DNA from: Streptomyces asoensis
GTDB lineage: Bacteria; Actinomycetota; Actinomycetes; Streptomycetales; Streptomycetaceae
Assembly (NCBI RefSeq): GCF_016860545.1
Contig: NZ_BNEB01000001.1
Span: 558,001-622,000, forward strand
DNA length: 64,000 nt
Direction of reading: 5' to 3'
The notes beneath the pieces were generated by a model. That model did no database searches, was not told the DNA's origin, and was given only the letters and a program-made list of their open reading frames with translations. Within the stretch, counting starts at the first letter, position 1, and every line of letters begins with the position of its first letter. Both the position numbers and the translations under genes were made by a program. Below, piece by piece: positions 54,223-62,425 of this stretch.

Positions 54223-54253
54223 CCCAACGGTCACAATTAGTATGTTAGTTGGG
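54223..54253. promoter_or_regulatory. AT-rich shared promoter between XRE and the 130-aa gene
   Basis: CCCAAC (54223-54228) and GTTGGG (54248-54253) are inverted copies flanking an AT-rich core containing TTAGTATG (54237-54244), a good -10 candidate. It ends 17 bases before the 130-aa gene start. Confidence 0.45.
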
Positions 54254-54270
54254 TGAAAGGAGCGAAAGAC

Positions 54271-54663
54271 ATGCGTGACACCCAGCACCAGCCGGGCGCC
54301 CTGTTCTACGACCCCGCCGCGGACAAGGTCGGCGAGTACCAGGACCGGTCCGGGCCCTACGCGATGCTGCGGCCCGTCGGCGGCGGCCGCGAGTGGCAGG
54401 CCGACCCGGCGACGCTGCGCCCGGCGACCGCCGAGGAGCGGCTGAGCGCGGGCGTGCGGGCGGCGAACCGGCGTGCCCGCACGGACGCGCCGTTCCTGGT
54501 CGGTATCGGCACGCCCCGTCCGCCGGCGCCCGAGCCGGACTGCGCCGAGTGCGCGGACCTGGCGTCACGCAGGGAGAGCGCCCGCGCCACGCACGACTAC
54601 AGCGCCGAGACGGACGCGAACGTGCTGCTGCGCGGTCACCGGGAACGGGAACACCGGGAATGA
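54271..54663 (+). CDS. 130-aa hypothetical protein divergent from XRE/DUF397 pair
   Basis: Not recognised as a named family. The 130-residue product is hydrophilic, begins MRDTQHQPGALFYDPAADKVGEYQDRSGPYAMLRPVGGG and contains a Cys-x2-Cys (DCAECADL) and a His/Arg-rich end. ATG chosen because AAAGGAG stands 8 bases upstream; a GTG at 54253 is in frame. Divergent pairing with an XRE/DUF397 module is a recurring arrangement in the genus and suggests that it is the regulated target. A strong bidirectional terminator follows. Confidence 0.72.
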   Translation: MRDTQHQPGALFYDPAADKVGEYQDRSGPYAMLRPVGGGREWQADPATLRPATAEERLSAGVRAANRRARTDAPFLVGIGTPRPPAPEPDCAECADLASRRESARATHDYSAETDANVLLRGHREREHRE

Positions 54664-54701
54664 CGAGTGCCGGGCCCCTCGGAAGGGACCCGGCACTCGT
54701 C
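54662..54701. terminator. Bidirectional hairpin terminator between the 130-aa gene and glyS
   Basis: A perfect 13-bp stem (GACGAGTGCCGGG / CCCGGCACTCGTC), extended inside by CCC/GGG with one bulged base. It lies between two convergent stops. Confidence 0.85.
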
Positions 54702-54725
54702 AGGCGGTGAAGAGGGGACGCTAGG

Positions 54726-56108
54726 TCAGCAGCCGATCAGACGGCCGGCGAGGTAGCCCTCGATCTGGTCGAGCGAGACCCGCTCCTGCTTCATCGTGTC
54801 CCGCTCGCGGACGGTGACCGCGTTGTCGTCCAGGGTGTCGAAGTCGACGGTCACGCAGTACGGCGTACCGATCTCGTCCTGGCGGCGGTAGCGGCGGCCG
54901 ATGGCGCCGGCGTCGTCGAACTCGATGTTCCAGTTCTGGCGCAGCGCGGCGGCGAGGCCCTTGGCCTTCGGCGACAGCTCGGGGTTGCGGGAGAGGGGCA
55001 GGACCGCGACCTTGACCGGCGCGAGGCGGTGGTCGAGGCGCAGAACGGTCCGCTTCTCCAGCTTGCCCTTGGCGTTCGGCGCCTCGTCCTCGACGTAGGC
55101 GTCGAGGAGGAACGCCAGCATCGCGCGGCCGACACCGGCCGCGGGCTCGATGACGTACGGCGTCCAGCGCTCGCCGGCCTCCTGGTCGAAGTAGGAGAGG
55201 TCCTGGCCGGAGGCCTTGGCGTGGGCGGAGAGGTCGTAGTCGGTGCGGTTGGCGACACCCTCCAGCTCGCCCCACTCGTTGCCGCCGAACTGGAAGCGGT
55301 ACTCGATGTCAGCGGTGCGCTTGGAGTAGTGGGAGAGCTTCTCCTTCGGGTGGTCGTACCACCGCATGTTCTCCTCGCGCAGGCCCAGGCCGGTGTACCA
55401 GTTCCAGCGCTGCTCCATCCAGTACTCCTGCCACTTCTCGTCCTCGCCCGGCTTGACGAAGAACTCCATCTCCATCTGCTCGAACTCGCGGGTGCGGAAG
55501 ATGAAGTTGCCGGGCGTGATCTCGTTGCGGAAGGACTTGCCCATCTGCGCGATGCCGAACGGCGGCTTGCGGCGCGAAGTGGTCTGCACCTGGGCGAAGT
55601 TGGTGAAGATGCCCTGGGCGGTCTCGGGGCGCAGGTAGGCGATGGAGCCGGTGTCCTGCGTGGGACCGAGGTGGGTGGAGAGCAGGCCCGAGAACTGCTT
55701 GGGCTCGGTGAACTGGCCCTTGTTGCCGCAGTTGGGGCAGTTCACGTCCGCCAGGCCGTTGGCCGGCGGGCGGTTGTGCTTGGCCTCGTACGCCTCTTCC
55801 AGGTGGTCCGCGCGGAACCGCTTGTGGCAGGAGGTGCACTCGGTCAGCGGGTCGGAGAAGGTGGCGACGTGACCGGAGGCGACCCAGACCTCGGGGGCCA
55901 GGATGACGGACGAGTCGATACCGACCACGTCCTCGCGCGCCGTCACCATGTAGCGCCACCACTGACGCTTCAGGTTCTCCTTGAGCTCGACACCCAGCGG
56001 TCCGTAGTCCCAGGCGGCGCGCTGGCCGCCGTAGATCTCACTACAGGGGAATACGAAGCCACGGCGCTTGCTCAGGCTGACGATGGTGTCGATCTTGTCG
56101 GCGGCCAC
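54726..56108 (-). CDS. glyS: Glycine-tRNA ligase (class II, homodimeric type)
   Basis: Charges tRNA-Gly in the cytosol; 460 residues, full length for the alpha2 enzyme. Seen: [34 protein letters not shown] at the start, a Cys-rich zinc insertion (CTSCHKRF ... CPNCGNKG), motif 2 [25 protein letters not shown], and motif 3 [16 protein letters not shown]; an anticodon-binding domain closes the protein. ATG start. The upstream 200 bases show only a small hairpin (AGCCC/GGGCT near 56229); no convincing T-box was seen. It is divergent from the znu operon. Confidence 0.97.
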   Translation of the reverse strand: MAADKIDTIVSLSKRRGFVFPCSEIYGGQRAAWDYGPLGVELKENLKRQWWRYMVTAREDVVGIDSSVILAPEVWVASGHVATFSDPLTECTSCHKRFRADHLEEAYEAKHNRPPANGLADVNCPNCGNKGQFTEPKQFSGLLSTHLGPTQDTGSIAYLRPETAQGIFTNFAQVQTTSRRKPPFGIAQMGKSFRNEITPGNFIFRTREFEQMEMEFFVKPGEDEKWQEYWMEQRWNWYTGLGLREENMRWYDHPKEKLSHYSKRTADIEYRFQFGGNEWGELEGVANRTDYDLSAHAKASGQDLSYFDQEAGERWTPYVIEPAAGVGRAMLAFLLDAYVEDEAPNAKGKLEKRTVLRLDHRLAPVKVAVLPLSRNPELSPKAKGLAAALRQNWNIEFDDAGAIGRRYRRQDEIGTPYCVTVDFDTLDDNAVTVRERDTMKQERVSLDQIEGYLAGRLIGC

Positions 56109-56278
56109 GGTGCTCTCTTCATAACGACGACGGGCGACGAAGCGAGGTGCTTCCAGCGAAGACTTCAGGGTACCGGCGGGGACTCCCCCTCAACCAAATC
56201 GGGACCACGTTCCCGGGGGCCATACCGCAGCCCTTCGGGCTTACCGGTCCCTTAAGCCGCCCTCACCCGACGCCTTGT

Positions 56279-56293
56279 TGACAACGGTTTCCA
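56279..56293. promoter_or_regulatory. Zur-like box 1 upstream of znuA
   Basis: TGACAACGGTTTCCA: two 7-base arms around a central G match at 5 of 7 positions. Its centre is 22 bases from that of box 2. It is a weaker match than box 2 to the known Streptomyces Zur 15-mer. Confidence 0.5.
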
Positions 56294-56300
56294 TATTTGT

Positions 56301-56315
56301 TGAAAATGACTGTCA
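56301..56315. promoter_or_regulatory. Zur-like box 2 at the znuA start
   Basis: TGAAAATGACTGTCA closely resembles the known Streptomyces Zur consensus (TGaaAatGatTttCA), with 5 of 7 paired positions. It touches the chosen znuA ATG, so zinc-bound Zur here would block transcription directly. zur itself lies at 59087. Confidence 0.72.
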
Positions 56316-57274
56316 TGAACGTACGACGACGCCTCATATCCGGCACCGCGGTCGCGGCGGCCACCGCCCTCGGCCTCGCCACCCTCTCCGCCTGCTCCTC
56401 CGACAGCGCGGCCGCGGCCAACACGGACAAGTTCGACGTCGTCGCGTCGTTCTACCCGATGGCCTTCCTCGCCGAGCGGATAGGCGGCGACCACGTGCAC
56501 GTCACCAGCCTCACCGAACCCGGCCAGGAACCGCACGACCTGGAGATCAGCGCCAAGCAGACCGCCGCGCTCCAGGAATCCGACGCGGTGCTCTACCTCA
56601 AGAACCTCCAGCCCTCCGTCGACGACGCGGTGGCCCAGTCCGAGGTCAAGACCAAGATCGACGCCGCCTCCCTCACCACGCTGGAGAAGCACGGCAACGA
56701 GGTCGGCGGCCACGCGGCCGAGCACGACGACCACGAGAACGAGGAGCTCGCCGGCCTCGACCCGCACATCTGGCTGGACCCGGTGCGCTACTCCCAGGTC
56801 GCCGAGGGCGTCGGCAAGGCCTTCGAGAAGGCGGACCCCGACCACGCGGCCGACTACCGGACGAACACCGCGGCCCTCGTGAAGGAACTCGGAGCCCTGA
56901 ACACGGAGTTCGTCAACGGGCTGGCCCGCACGAAGACCAAGGTGTTCGTCACCACCCACGCCGCTTTCGGCTACCTCGCCGAGCGCTACGGCCTGACCGA
57001 GGAGTCGATCAGCGGCCTCGACCCCGAGTCGGAGCCCAGCGCGGCGCGCGTGAAGGAGCTTGAGAAGATGGCCGAGGCCGACGGCGTCACGACCGTGTTC
57101 TACGAGACGCTCGTCAGCGACAAGACCGCGAAGACGATCGCCTCCGACGCGAACCTCAGGACCGACGTCCTCGACCCGATCGAGGGCATCACGGAGAAGT
57201 CCAGGGGCAAGGACTACTTCTCGGTCCAGCAGGCGAACCTCAAGGCGCTCCAGACGGCCCTGGGTACCAAGTGA
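56315..57274 (+). CDS. znuA: Zinc ABC transporter substrate-binding lipoprotein
   Basis: Captures extracellular zinc for ZnuBC; 319 residues. Lipoprotein signal peptide with lipobox LSAC (Cys at about residue 27), then a cluster A-I metal-binding fold: VVASFYPMAFLAERIGG, EPHDLEIS (first His ligand), a His/Asp-rich loop (HAAEHDDHENEEL), LDPHIWLDP and TTHAAFGYLAERYGL with later His ligands. ATG at 56315 chosen because an earlier ATG (56306) and TTG (56297) lie inside the Zur box; no good ribosome-binding site is seen, so the transcript may have a very short leader. First gene of znuACB. Confidence 0.93.
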   Translation: MNVRRRLISGTAVAAATALGLATLSACSSDSAAAANTDKFDVVASFYPMAFLAERIGGDHVHVTSLTEPGQEPHDLEISAKQTAALQESDAVLYLKNLQPSVDDAVAQSEVKTKIDAASLTTLEKHGNEVGGHAAEHDDHENEELAGLDPHIWLDPVRYSQVAEGVGKAFEKADPDHAADYRTNTAALVKELGALNTEFVNGLARTKTKVFVTTHAAFGYLAERYGLTEESISGLDPESEPSAARVKELEKMAEADGVTTVFYETLVSDKTAKTIASDANLRTDVLDPIEGITEKSRGKDYFSVQQANLKALQTALGTK

Positions 57275-57291
57275 TCTCTACGGAGGGCGTC

Positions 57292-58125
57292 ATGGACGCG
57301 AGCGTCACCGACGCGAAGACCGGGTCCGTCCCGTCGGGACCCCGCTCGGGATCCGTCCCGACGGAGTCCGTCATCGCGCTGCGCGGGGTCCGCGCGGAAC
57401 TGGGCTCGCGGCCCGTGCTGCGGGGCATCGACCTCACCGTGCGGCGCGGTGAGGTGGTGGCCCTGCTCGGCGCGAACGGCTCGGGCAAGTCCACCGCCGT
57501 GCGCAGCGTGATCGGCCAGGTCGCGGTCAGCGCCGGGGAGATCGAGCTGTTCGGCACCCCGCGCCGCCGGTTCCGGGACTGGGCGCGGATCGGGTACGTC
57601 CCGCAGCGCACCACGGCCGCCGGCGGGGTCCCGGCCACGGTGACGGAGGTGGTCTCCTCGGGCCGCCTCTCCCGCACCCGCTTCGGCGTCTTCCGCAAGG
57701 CCGACCGGGAGGCCGTACGGCACGCCCTGGACCTCGTGGGCATGGCCGACCGGGCCAAGGACAGCGTCGACGCCCTCTCCGGCGGGCAGCACCAGCGCGT
57801 GCTCATCGCCCGCGCGCTGGCCGCGGAACCCGAACTGCTGATCATGGACGAGCCGATGGCGGGCGTCGACCTGGCCAGCCAGGAGGTCCTGGCGCGGACG
57901 CTGGAGAAGCAGGTCGCGGCCGGCACGACGGTCCTGCTCGTGCTGCACGAGCTGGGTCCCCTGGAGCCGCTGATCGACCGGGCGGTCGTCCTGCGCGACG
58001 GCTGCGTCCTGCACGACGGCCCGCCCACCCCGGCCGTCGGCCAGCACGCCTTGCCCGGCCACGACCACGTACACCCCCACGCGCCCGCCGGCGCCGAGAC
58101 GATCCGCACGGGACTGCTGAGCTGA
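57292..58125 (+). CDS. znuC: Zinc ABC transporter ATPase
   Basis: A 277-residue ATPase powering ZnuB: Walker A GANGSGKST, signature LSGGQHQRVLIARAL, Walker B LLIMDEP and switch His in LVLHELG. A non-conserved N-terminal extension of about 30 residues precedes the domain (VIALRGVRAELG) and a His-rich tail (GHDHVHPHAP) follows, possibly a metal sensor or buffer. ATG at 57292 with GGAGGG upstream, 17 bases after znuA; its stop overlaps the znuB ATG. Confidence 0.94.
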   Translation: MDASVTDAKTGSVPSGPRSGSVPTESVIALRGVRAELGSRPVLRGIDLTVRRGEVVALLGANGSGKSTAVRSVIGQVAVSAGEIELFGTPRRRFRDWARIGYVPQRTTAAGGVPATVTEVVSSGRLSRTRFGVFRKADREAVRHALDLVGMADRAKDSVDALSGGQHQRVLIARALAAEPELLIMDEPMAGVDLASQEVLARTLEKQVAAGTTVLLVLHELGPLEPLIDRAVVLRDGCVLHDGPPTPAVGQHALPGHDHVHPHAPAGAETIRTGLLS

Positions 58126-59027
58126 TGGACCTCCTGAACTACGCCTTCATGCAGCGGGCCCTGCTCGCCGCCGTCCTGGTCGGCATCACAGCCCCCGCCG
58201 TCGGCATCTACCTCGTCCAGCGCCGGCAGGCCCTCATGGGCGACGGTATCGGCCATGTGGCGATGACCGGCGTCGGTCTGGGCTTCCTGCTCTCCTGGTC
58301 CCCGGTATGGATGGCGACGGCCGTCTCCGTCCTCGGCGCGGTGATCATGGAACTGATCCGCTGGTACGGCAGGACCCGCGGCGACATCGCCCTCGCCATG
58401 CTCTTCTACGGCGGCATGGCCGGCGGCGTGATGTTCATCAACCTCGCGCCGAGCGGGTCGAACGCCAACCTGACGTCGTACCTCTTCGGGTCGCTGTCGA
58501 CCGTCTCCGAGTCGGACGTCACGGCCATCTGCCTGCTCGCGGCCTTCGTGGTCGCCGTCACGGTGGGCCTGCGCCGCCAGCTCTTCGCGGTCAGCCAGGA
58601 CGAGGAGTTCGCCCGGGTGACCGGCCTGCCCGTGCGCGCGCTGAACCTGCTGACCGCGGTCACGGCGGCGGTCACCGTCACGGTGGCAATGCGCGTGGTC
58701 GGCCTGCTGCTGGTGTCGGCGCTGATGGTGGTCCCGGTGGCCGCGGCCCAGCAGCTCAGCCGCAGCTTCGCCGCCACCTTCGCGATCGCCGTCGCGATCG
58801 GCGTGACGGTGACCATCGGCGGCACCGTCACCTCCTACTACCAGGACGTCCCGCCCGGTGCGACGATCGTCCTGCTGACCATCGCCGCGTTCCTCGCGCT
58901 GGGCGTGCTGGCCGCTCCGCTGGCCCGCCGCCGCGCCCGGGCGCTGGCCGCGGCACACCCCGGGGGCGACCCGGCGGAGTGCACGATTCCGGCCACCCGG
59001 TCCCCGGGTGAGGAAGTCGGCGTCTGA
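58125..59027 (+). CDS. znuB: Zinc ABC transporter permease
   Basis: A 300-residue integral membrane protein of the ABC-3 family with about eight membrane segments; QRRQALMGDGIGHVAMTGVGLGFLL and FAVSQDEEFARVTGLPV (the ATPase-contact loop) are typical. It begins at the ATG overlapping the znuC stop. The basic tail (RRRARALAAAHPGGDPAE) is cytoplasmic. It completes the zinc importer with the two preceding genes. Confidence 0.94.
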   Translation: MDLLNYAFMQRALLAAVLVGITAPAVGIYLVQRRQALMGDGIGHVAMTGVGLGFLLSWSPVWMATAVSVLGAVIMELIRWYGRTRGDIALAMLFYGGMAGGVMFINLAPSGSNANLTSYLFGSLSTVSESDVTAICLLAAFVVAVTVGLRRQLFAVSQDEEFARVTGLPVRALNLLTAVTAAVTVTVAMRVVGLLLVSALMVVPVAAAQQLSRSFAATFAIAVAIGVTVTIGGTVTSYYQDVPPGATIVLLTIAAFLALGVLAAPLARRRARALAAAHPGGDPAECTIPATRSPGEEVGV

Positions 59028-59086
59028 CCGCGCACAGCCGGTGCTGGCACAATGGCCCGGCAAGCCGCAGACGTGAGGAGGCAACG

Positions 59087-59506
59087 GTGACCACCGCTGG
59101 ACCGCCCGTGAAGGGCCGTTCCACCCGGCAGCGTGCCGCCGTGGCGGCCGCGCTCGACGAGGTCGACGAGTTCCGCAGCGCCCAGGATCTGCACGACATG
59201 CTCAAGCACAAGGGCGACTCGGTGGGCCTGACCACGGTCTACCGCACCCTCCAGTCCCTCGCCGACGCGGGCGAGGTCGACGTCCTGCGCACCTCCGAGG
59301 GCGAGTCCGTGTACCGCCGGTGCTCCACCGGCGAGCACCACCACCACCTCGTCTGCCGCGTCTGCGGCAAGGCCGTGGAGGTGGAGGGCCCGGCGGTGGA
59401 GAAGTGGGCCGAGGCGATCGCCGCGGAACACGGCTACGTGAACGTGGCCCACACGGTGGAGATCTTCGGCACCTGCGCGGACTGCGCGAACGCCTCCGCC
59501 GGCTGA
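59087..59506 (+). CDS. zur: Zinc uptake regulator, Fur family
   Basis: A 139-residue Zn-sensing repressor: winged helix (RQRAAVAAALDEVDEFRSAQDLHDML...GLTTVYRTLQSLADAGEVDVL), metal sites TGEHHHHLVCRVCGKAVEVEG with the first Cys-x2-Cys, and FGTCADCANA with the second. These are the structural zinc cysteines and the sensory His cluster of Zur. GTG start with AGGAGG upstream, 59 bases after znuB, so it is probably co-transcribed with or close to the importer it controls through the boxes at 56279-56315. Confidence 0.95.
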   Translation: MTTAGPPVKGRSTRQRAAVAAALDEVDEFRSAQDLHDMLKHKGDSVGLTTVYRTLQSLADAGEVDVLRTSEGESVYRRCSTGEHHHHLVCRVCGKAVEVEGPAVEKWAEAIAAEHGYVNVAHTVEIFGTCADCANASAG

Positions 59507-59543
59507 GCCGCCGCGCGCCCGCGTGGCCGCTCAGCCGCGCGGA

Positions 59544-60395
59544 CTACGCGCCGGCCTCCGGACCCGGAGTCTTCCCCTCCATGGCAAGCAGTTCCTCGTT
59601 GGTGACCGCGCCGCCGAAACGGCGGTCGCGGGAGGCGAACTCCACGCACGCCCGCCACAGGTCCCGGCGGTCGAAGTCCGGCCACAGCACGTCCTGGAAG
59701 ACCAGCTCCGCGTACGCGCTCTGCCAGAGCAGGTAGTTGGAGGTGCGCTGCTCGCCGCTCGGCCGCAGGAACAGGTCGACGTCCGGCATGTCCGGGTAGT
59801 ACAGGTACTTGGCGAGGGTCTTCTCGGTGACCTTGGACGGGTCGAGACGCCCCGCCTTCACGTCCTCGGCGAGCGCCTGCGCCGCGTCCGCGATCTCCGC
59901 CCGGCCGCCGTAGTTCATGCAGAAGTACAGGGTGAGGCGGTCGTTGTCCTTGGTCTGCTCCTGGGCGACCTGGAGCTCCTTGGCGACCGACTTCCACAGC
60001 TTGGGCATCCGGCCCACCCAGCGCACCCGGATGCCGAGCTCGTCGAGCTGGTCACGGGTCTTGCGGATGAAGTCCCGGTTGAAGTTCATCAGGAAGCGGA
60101 CCTCGTCGGGCGAGCGCTTCCAGTTCTCGGTGGAGAAGGCGTACAGCGAGATGTTGCGCACGCCCATCTCGACCGCGCCCTGGAGCACGTCGAGGACCTG
60201 CTCGGCGCCGACCTTGTGCCCCTCGGTGCGCGGCAGCCCGCGCTCCTTGGCCCAGCGGCCGTTGCCGTCCATGACGATCGCCACATGCTCGGGGACCAGC
60301 TCGCCCGGGAGCTTCGGCGGGCGCGCGCCGGACGGGTGCGGCTCCGGCGTCCTGTACTCGCGACGCTGCCGCCCCAGGAACCCGCGTACGACCAT
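59544..60395 (-). CDS. uppS: Isoprenyl transferase (cis-prenyltransferase)
   Basis: Makes long-chain cis-polyprenyl diphosphate, the lipid carrier of cell-wall synthesis, from isopentenyl diphosphate; 283 residues, membrane-associated. The UppS signature is complete: [20 protein letters not shown] with the catalytic Asp, [18 protein letters not shown], and [29 protein letters not shown] near the end. ATG start ([15 protein letters not shown]). It is 31 bases from recO and points the same way; the two genes probably share a transcript. Confidence 0.96.
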   Translation of the reverse strand: MVVRGFLGRQRREYRTPEPHPSGARPPKLPGELVPEHVAIVMDGNGRWAKERGLPRTEGHKVGAEQVLDVLQGAVEMGVRNISLYAFSTENWKRSPDEVRFLMNFNRDFIRKTRDQLDELGIRVRWVGRMPKLWKSVAKELQVAQEQTKDNDRLTLYFCMNYGGRAEIADAAQALAEDVKAGRLDPSKVTEKTLAKYLYYPDMPDVDLFLRPSGEQRTSNYLLWQSAYAELVFQDVLWPDFDRRDLWRACVEFASRDRRFGGAVTNEELLAMEGKTPGPEAGA

Positions 60396-60426
60396 GTGCC
60401 TCTCGTCTCCTCTGAGTCTCGCTCGG

Positions 60427-61176
60427 TTATTTCTCTACGTACCGGAGGGAGCGCAGGCCGCGCTCCAGGTGCCAGTGCAGATAGGCGGACACCAGCCCGC
60501 TGCCCTCGCGGACGTGGCGCGGCTCGCACGCGTCCGCCGTCTCCCAGTCTCCCGTGAGCAGCGCGCCCAGCAGGACCAGGGTCTGCGGAGAGGGTACGAC
60601 GCTGCCGGCCACCCGGCAGTCGGCGCAGACGGAGCCGCCGGCCGCGACGGAGAAGAACCGGTTGGGTCCCGGCATTCCGCACCTGGCGCAGTCGCCGAAA
60701 CTGGGGGCGTACCCGTTCACGGCCAGGGACCGCAGCAGGAACGCGTCGAGGACCAGGTGCGGGGCGTGCTCACCGCGGGCCAGCGTCCGCAGCGCTCCGA
60801 CGAGCAGCAGGTACTGCTGCACGGCCGGTTCGCCCTCGTGGTCGGTGAACCGCTCGGCGGTCTCCAGCATGGCCGTCCCGGCGGTGTACCGGGCGTAGTC
60901 CGTCACGATGCCGCCGCCGTACGCGGCGATGATCTCGCTCTGGGTGCACAGCGGCAGACCACGGCCGACCAGTTCGCTGCTGCCCCGCGCGAAGAACTGC
61001 ACGTCGACGTGGGAGAAGGGTTCGAGGCGGGCGCCGAACTTGGACTTCGTCCGCCGCACGCCCCGTGCGACGGCCCGCACCCGGCCGTGGCCGCGGGTCA
61101 GCAGCGTGATGATGCGGTCGGCCTCGCCGAGCTTCTGGGTCCGCAGGACGATGCCGTCGTCCCGGAAGAGACTCAT
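60427..61176 (-). CDS. recO: DNA repair protein RecO
   Basis: Recombination mediator loading RecA in the RecFOR pathway; 249 residues. N-terminal OB-fold ([42 protein letters not shown]), a helical domain, and a zinc-finger-like CARCGMPG...CADCRVAG. The ATG overlaps the TGA of a 40-codon upstream ORF (ATGA), so translation of recO is probably coupled to it. uppS follows downstream. Confidence 0.94.
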   Translation of the reverse strand: MSLFRDDGIVLRTQKLGEADRIITLLTRGHGRVRAVARGVRRTKSKFGARLEPFSHVDVQFFARGSSELVGRGLPLCTQSEIIAAYGGGIVTDYARYTAGTAMLETAERFTDHEGEPAVQQYLLLVGALRTLARGEHAPHLVLDAFLLRSLAVNGYAPSFGDCARCGMPGPNRFFSVAAGGSVCADCRVAGSVVPSPQTLVLLGALLTGDWETADACEPRHVREGSGLVSAYLHWHLERGLRSLRYVEK

Positions 61177-61295
61177 CGCACACCGCCGCGGGCGGTGGCG
61201 GCCGGCCGGTCCGGGCGGGCCCGCGGCGCGGCGCGGTCCGCCGCACCCGGCCGCCGGGTGGGGGGCACGATGCCGTCGTCGCGGAACAGGCTCAT
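61173..61295 (-). CDS. 40-codon ORF repeating the RecO N-terminus, overlapping recO
   Basis: An ATG ORF of 40 codons whose first ten residues ([10 protein letters not shown]) are identical to those of RecO; the four base differences in those 30 bases are all third-position and silent. After residue 10 the sequence leaves RecO and becomes Pro/Arg/Ala-rich, ending GGVR before a TGA that overlaps the recO ATG. It may be a leader peptide controlling recO translation, a remnant of duplication of the gene start, or a chance survivor. It is not certain that the peptide accumulates. Confidence 0.5.
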   Translation of the reverse strand: MSLFRDDGIVPPTRRPGAADRAAPRARPDRPAATARGGVR

Positions 61296-61513
61296 GCGCC
61301 CATTCTCGCCTACGCCGAAGGGGTGGTGTGCCCCCCGCCGGGAACCGCCGGGCCGTGGGCCCGACCGGTGGCCCGACCGGTGGCCCGGGCAACCGCCGGG
61401 GGCCGTGGGGCGTCCGTGACAGGAGAGAGCATGATCCTCGACGAACGGAGAGAACGATCTCGAGCTCGCACCTTTCCCCCTTAACCACCCTTCCTTCCCA
61501 TTCCACCCTTTCC

Positions 61514-62416
61514 ATGGATTCCGCCCCGTCCGCCTCCCCCGCGCCCTCCCGTCGCGCCCTGCTGGCGGCCGGTGCGGGCGCCACGGCCGTCCTGCTCGGG
61601 GCGGCGGGCACCGCCGCGGCGGGCACCGACCCGGTCACCGCGCGGCTGCGCGAGCTGGAGACGGCACACGGGGCCCGCCTCGGGGTGTTCGGTCACAACG
61701 TCCGCACCCGGCGGTCGGTCCGCTACCGGGCCGACGAGCGCTTCCCGGTCTGCTCGCTGTTCAAGGTCCTGGCGGTGGCGGCCGTCCTGCGGGACCTGCC
61801 CGAGGGCACGCTGGACCGCCGCGTGTTCTGGGCCGACGCGGACGTGGTGGAGAACTCCCCGGTCACCCAGCTGGAGGAGAACGTCGCCAACGGCCTGACG
61901 ATCGCCGAGCTGGCCGCGGCGGCCATCCGGCGCAGCGACAACACGGCCGGCAACCTGCTCCTGCGCGAGATCGGCGGCCCCGCCGGGCTCACCCGCTTCG
62001 CCCGCTCCGTCGGCGACCGCGTCACCCGCCTCGACCGCTGGGAGCCGGACCTCAACTCGGCCGAACCGGACCGGATCACGGACATCACGAGCCCGGCCGC
62101 GATCGGCCGCACCTACGGCCGGCTCGTCCTCGGCGACGCGCTCGCCGCCGGGGACCGCCGGCGCCTGACCGAGTGGATGCTCGGCACGGTGACCAGCGCC
62201 AACCGCTTCCGGACCGGACTCCCTCCGACCTGGACGGTCGCCGACAAGACGGGCGGCGGCTGGTACGGCGCCAACAACGACGCCGGAGTCGCCTGGACCC
62301 CGGACGGCGCCCCCGTCGTCCTGGTGGTCCAGCTGACCAAGCCGGACCGGGAGGCGGCCTACGACAACGAACTGATCGTGGAGACGGCGAAGCTGCTGGC
62401 GCAGACGCTGGGTTAG
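61514..62416 (+). CDS. bla: Class A serine beta-lactamase
   Basis: Hydrolyses beta-lactams outside the cell; 300 residues. Export leader with twin Arg (SRRALLAAGAGATAVLLGAAG), then the complete class A set: Ser81-x2-Lys84 (CSLFK), Ser141-Asp142-Asn143 (RSDNTAGN), Glu177 and Asn181 of the omega loop (EPDLN) and Lys245-Thr246-Gly247 (DKTGGG). The Cys just before the active Ser is typical of carbapenemase-like and many actinobacterial enzymes. ATG start; upstream bases are strongly pyrimidine-rich and show no ribosome-binding site, so a leaderless or atypical start is likely. Divergent from recO; the spectrum is unknown. Confidence 0.95.
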   Translation: MDSAPSASPAPSRRALLAAGAGATAVLLGAAGTAAAGTDPVTARLRELETAHGARLGVFGHNVRTRRSVRYRADERFPVCSLFKVLAVAAVLRDLPEGTLDRRVFWADADVVENSPVTQLEENVANGLTIAELAAAAIRRSDNTAGNLLLREIGGPAGLTRFARSVGDRVTRLDRWEPDLNSAEPDRITDITSPAAIGRTYGRLVLGDALAAGDRRRLTEWMLGTVTSANRFRTGLPPTWTVADKTGGGWYGANNDAGVAWTPDGAPVVLVVQLTKPDREAAYDNELIVETAKLLAQTLG

Positions 62417-62425
62417 GGACACCCC

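Noticed and set aside
56109..56278. T-box leader before glyS
   Set aside because: Only a small 5-bp hairpin was found. The conserved T-box antiterminator sequence was not recognisable.
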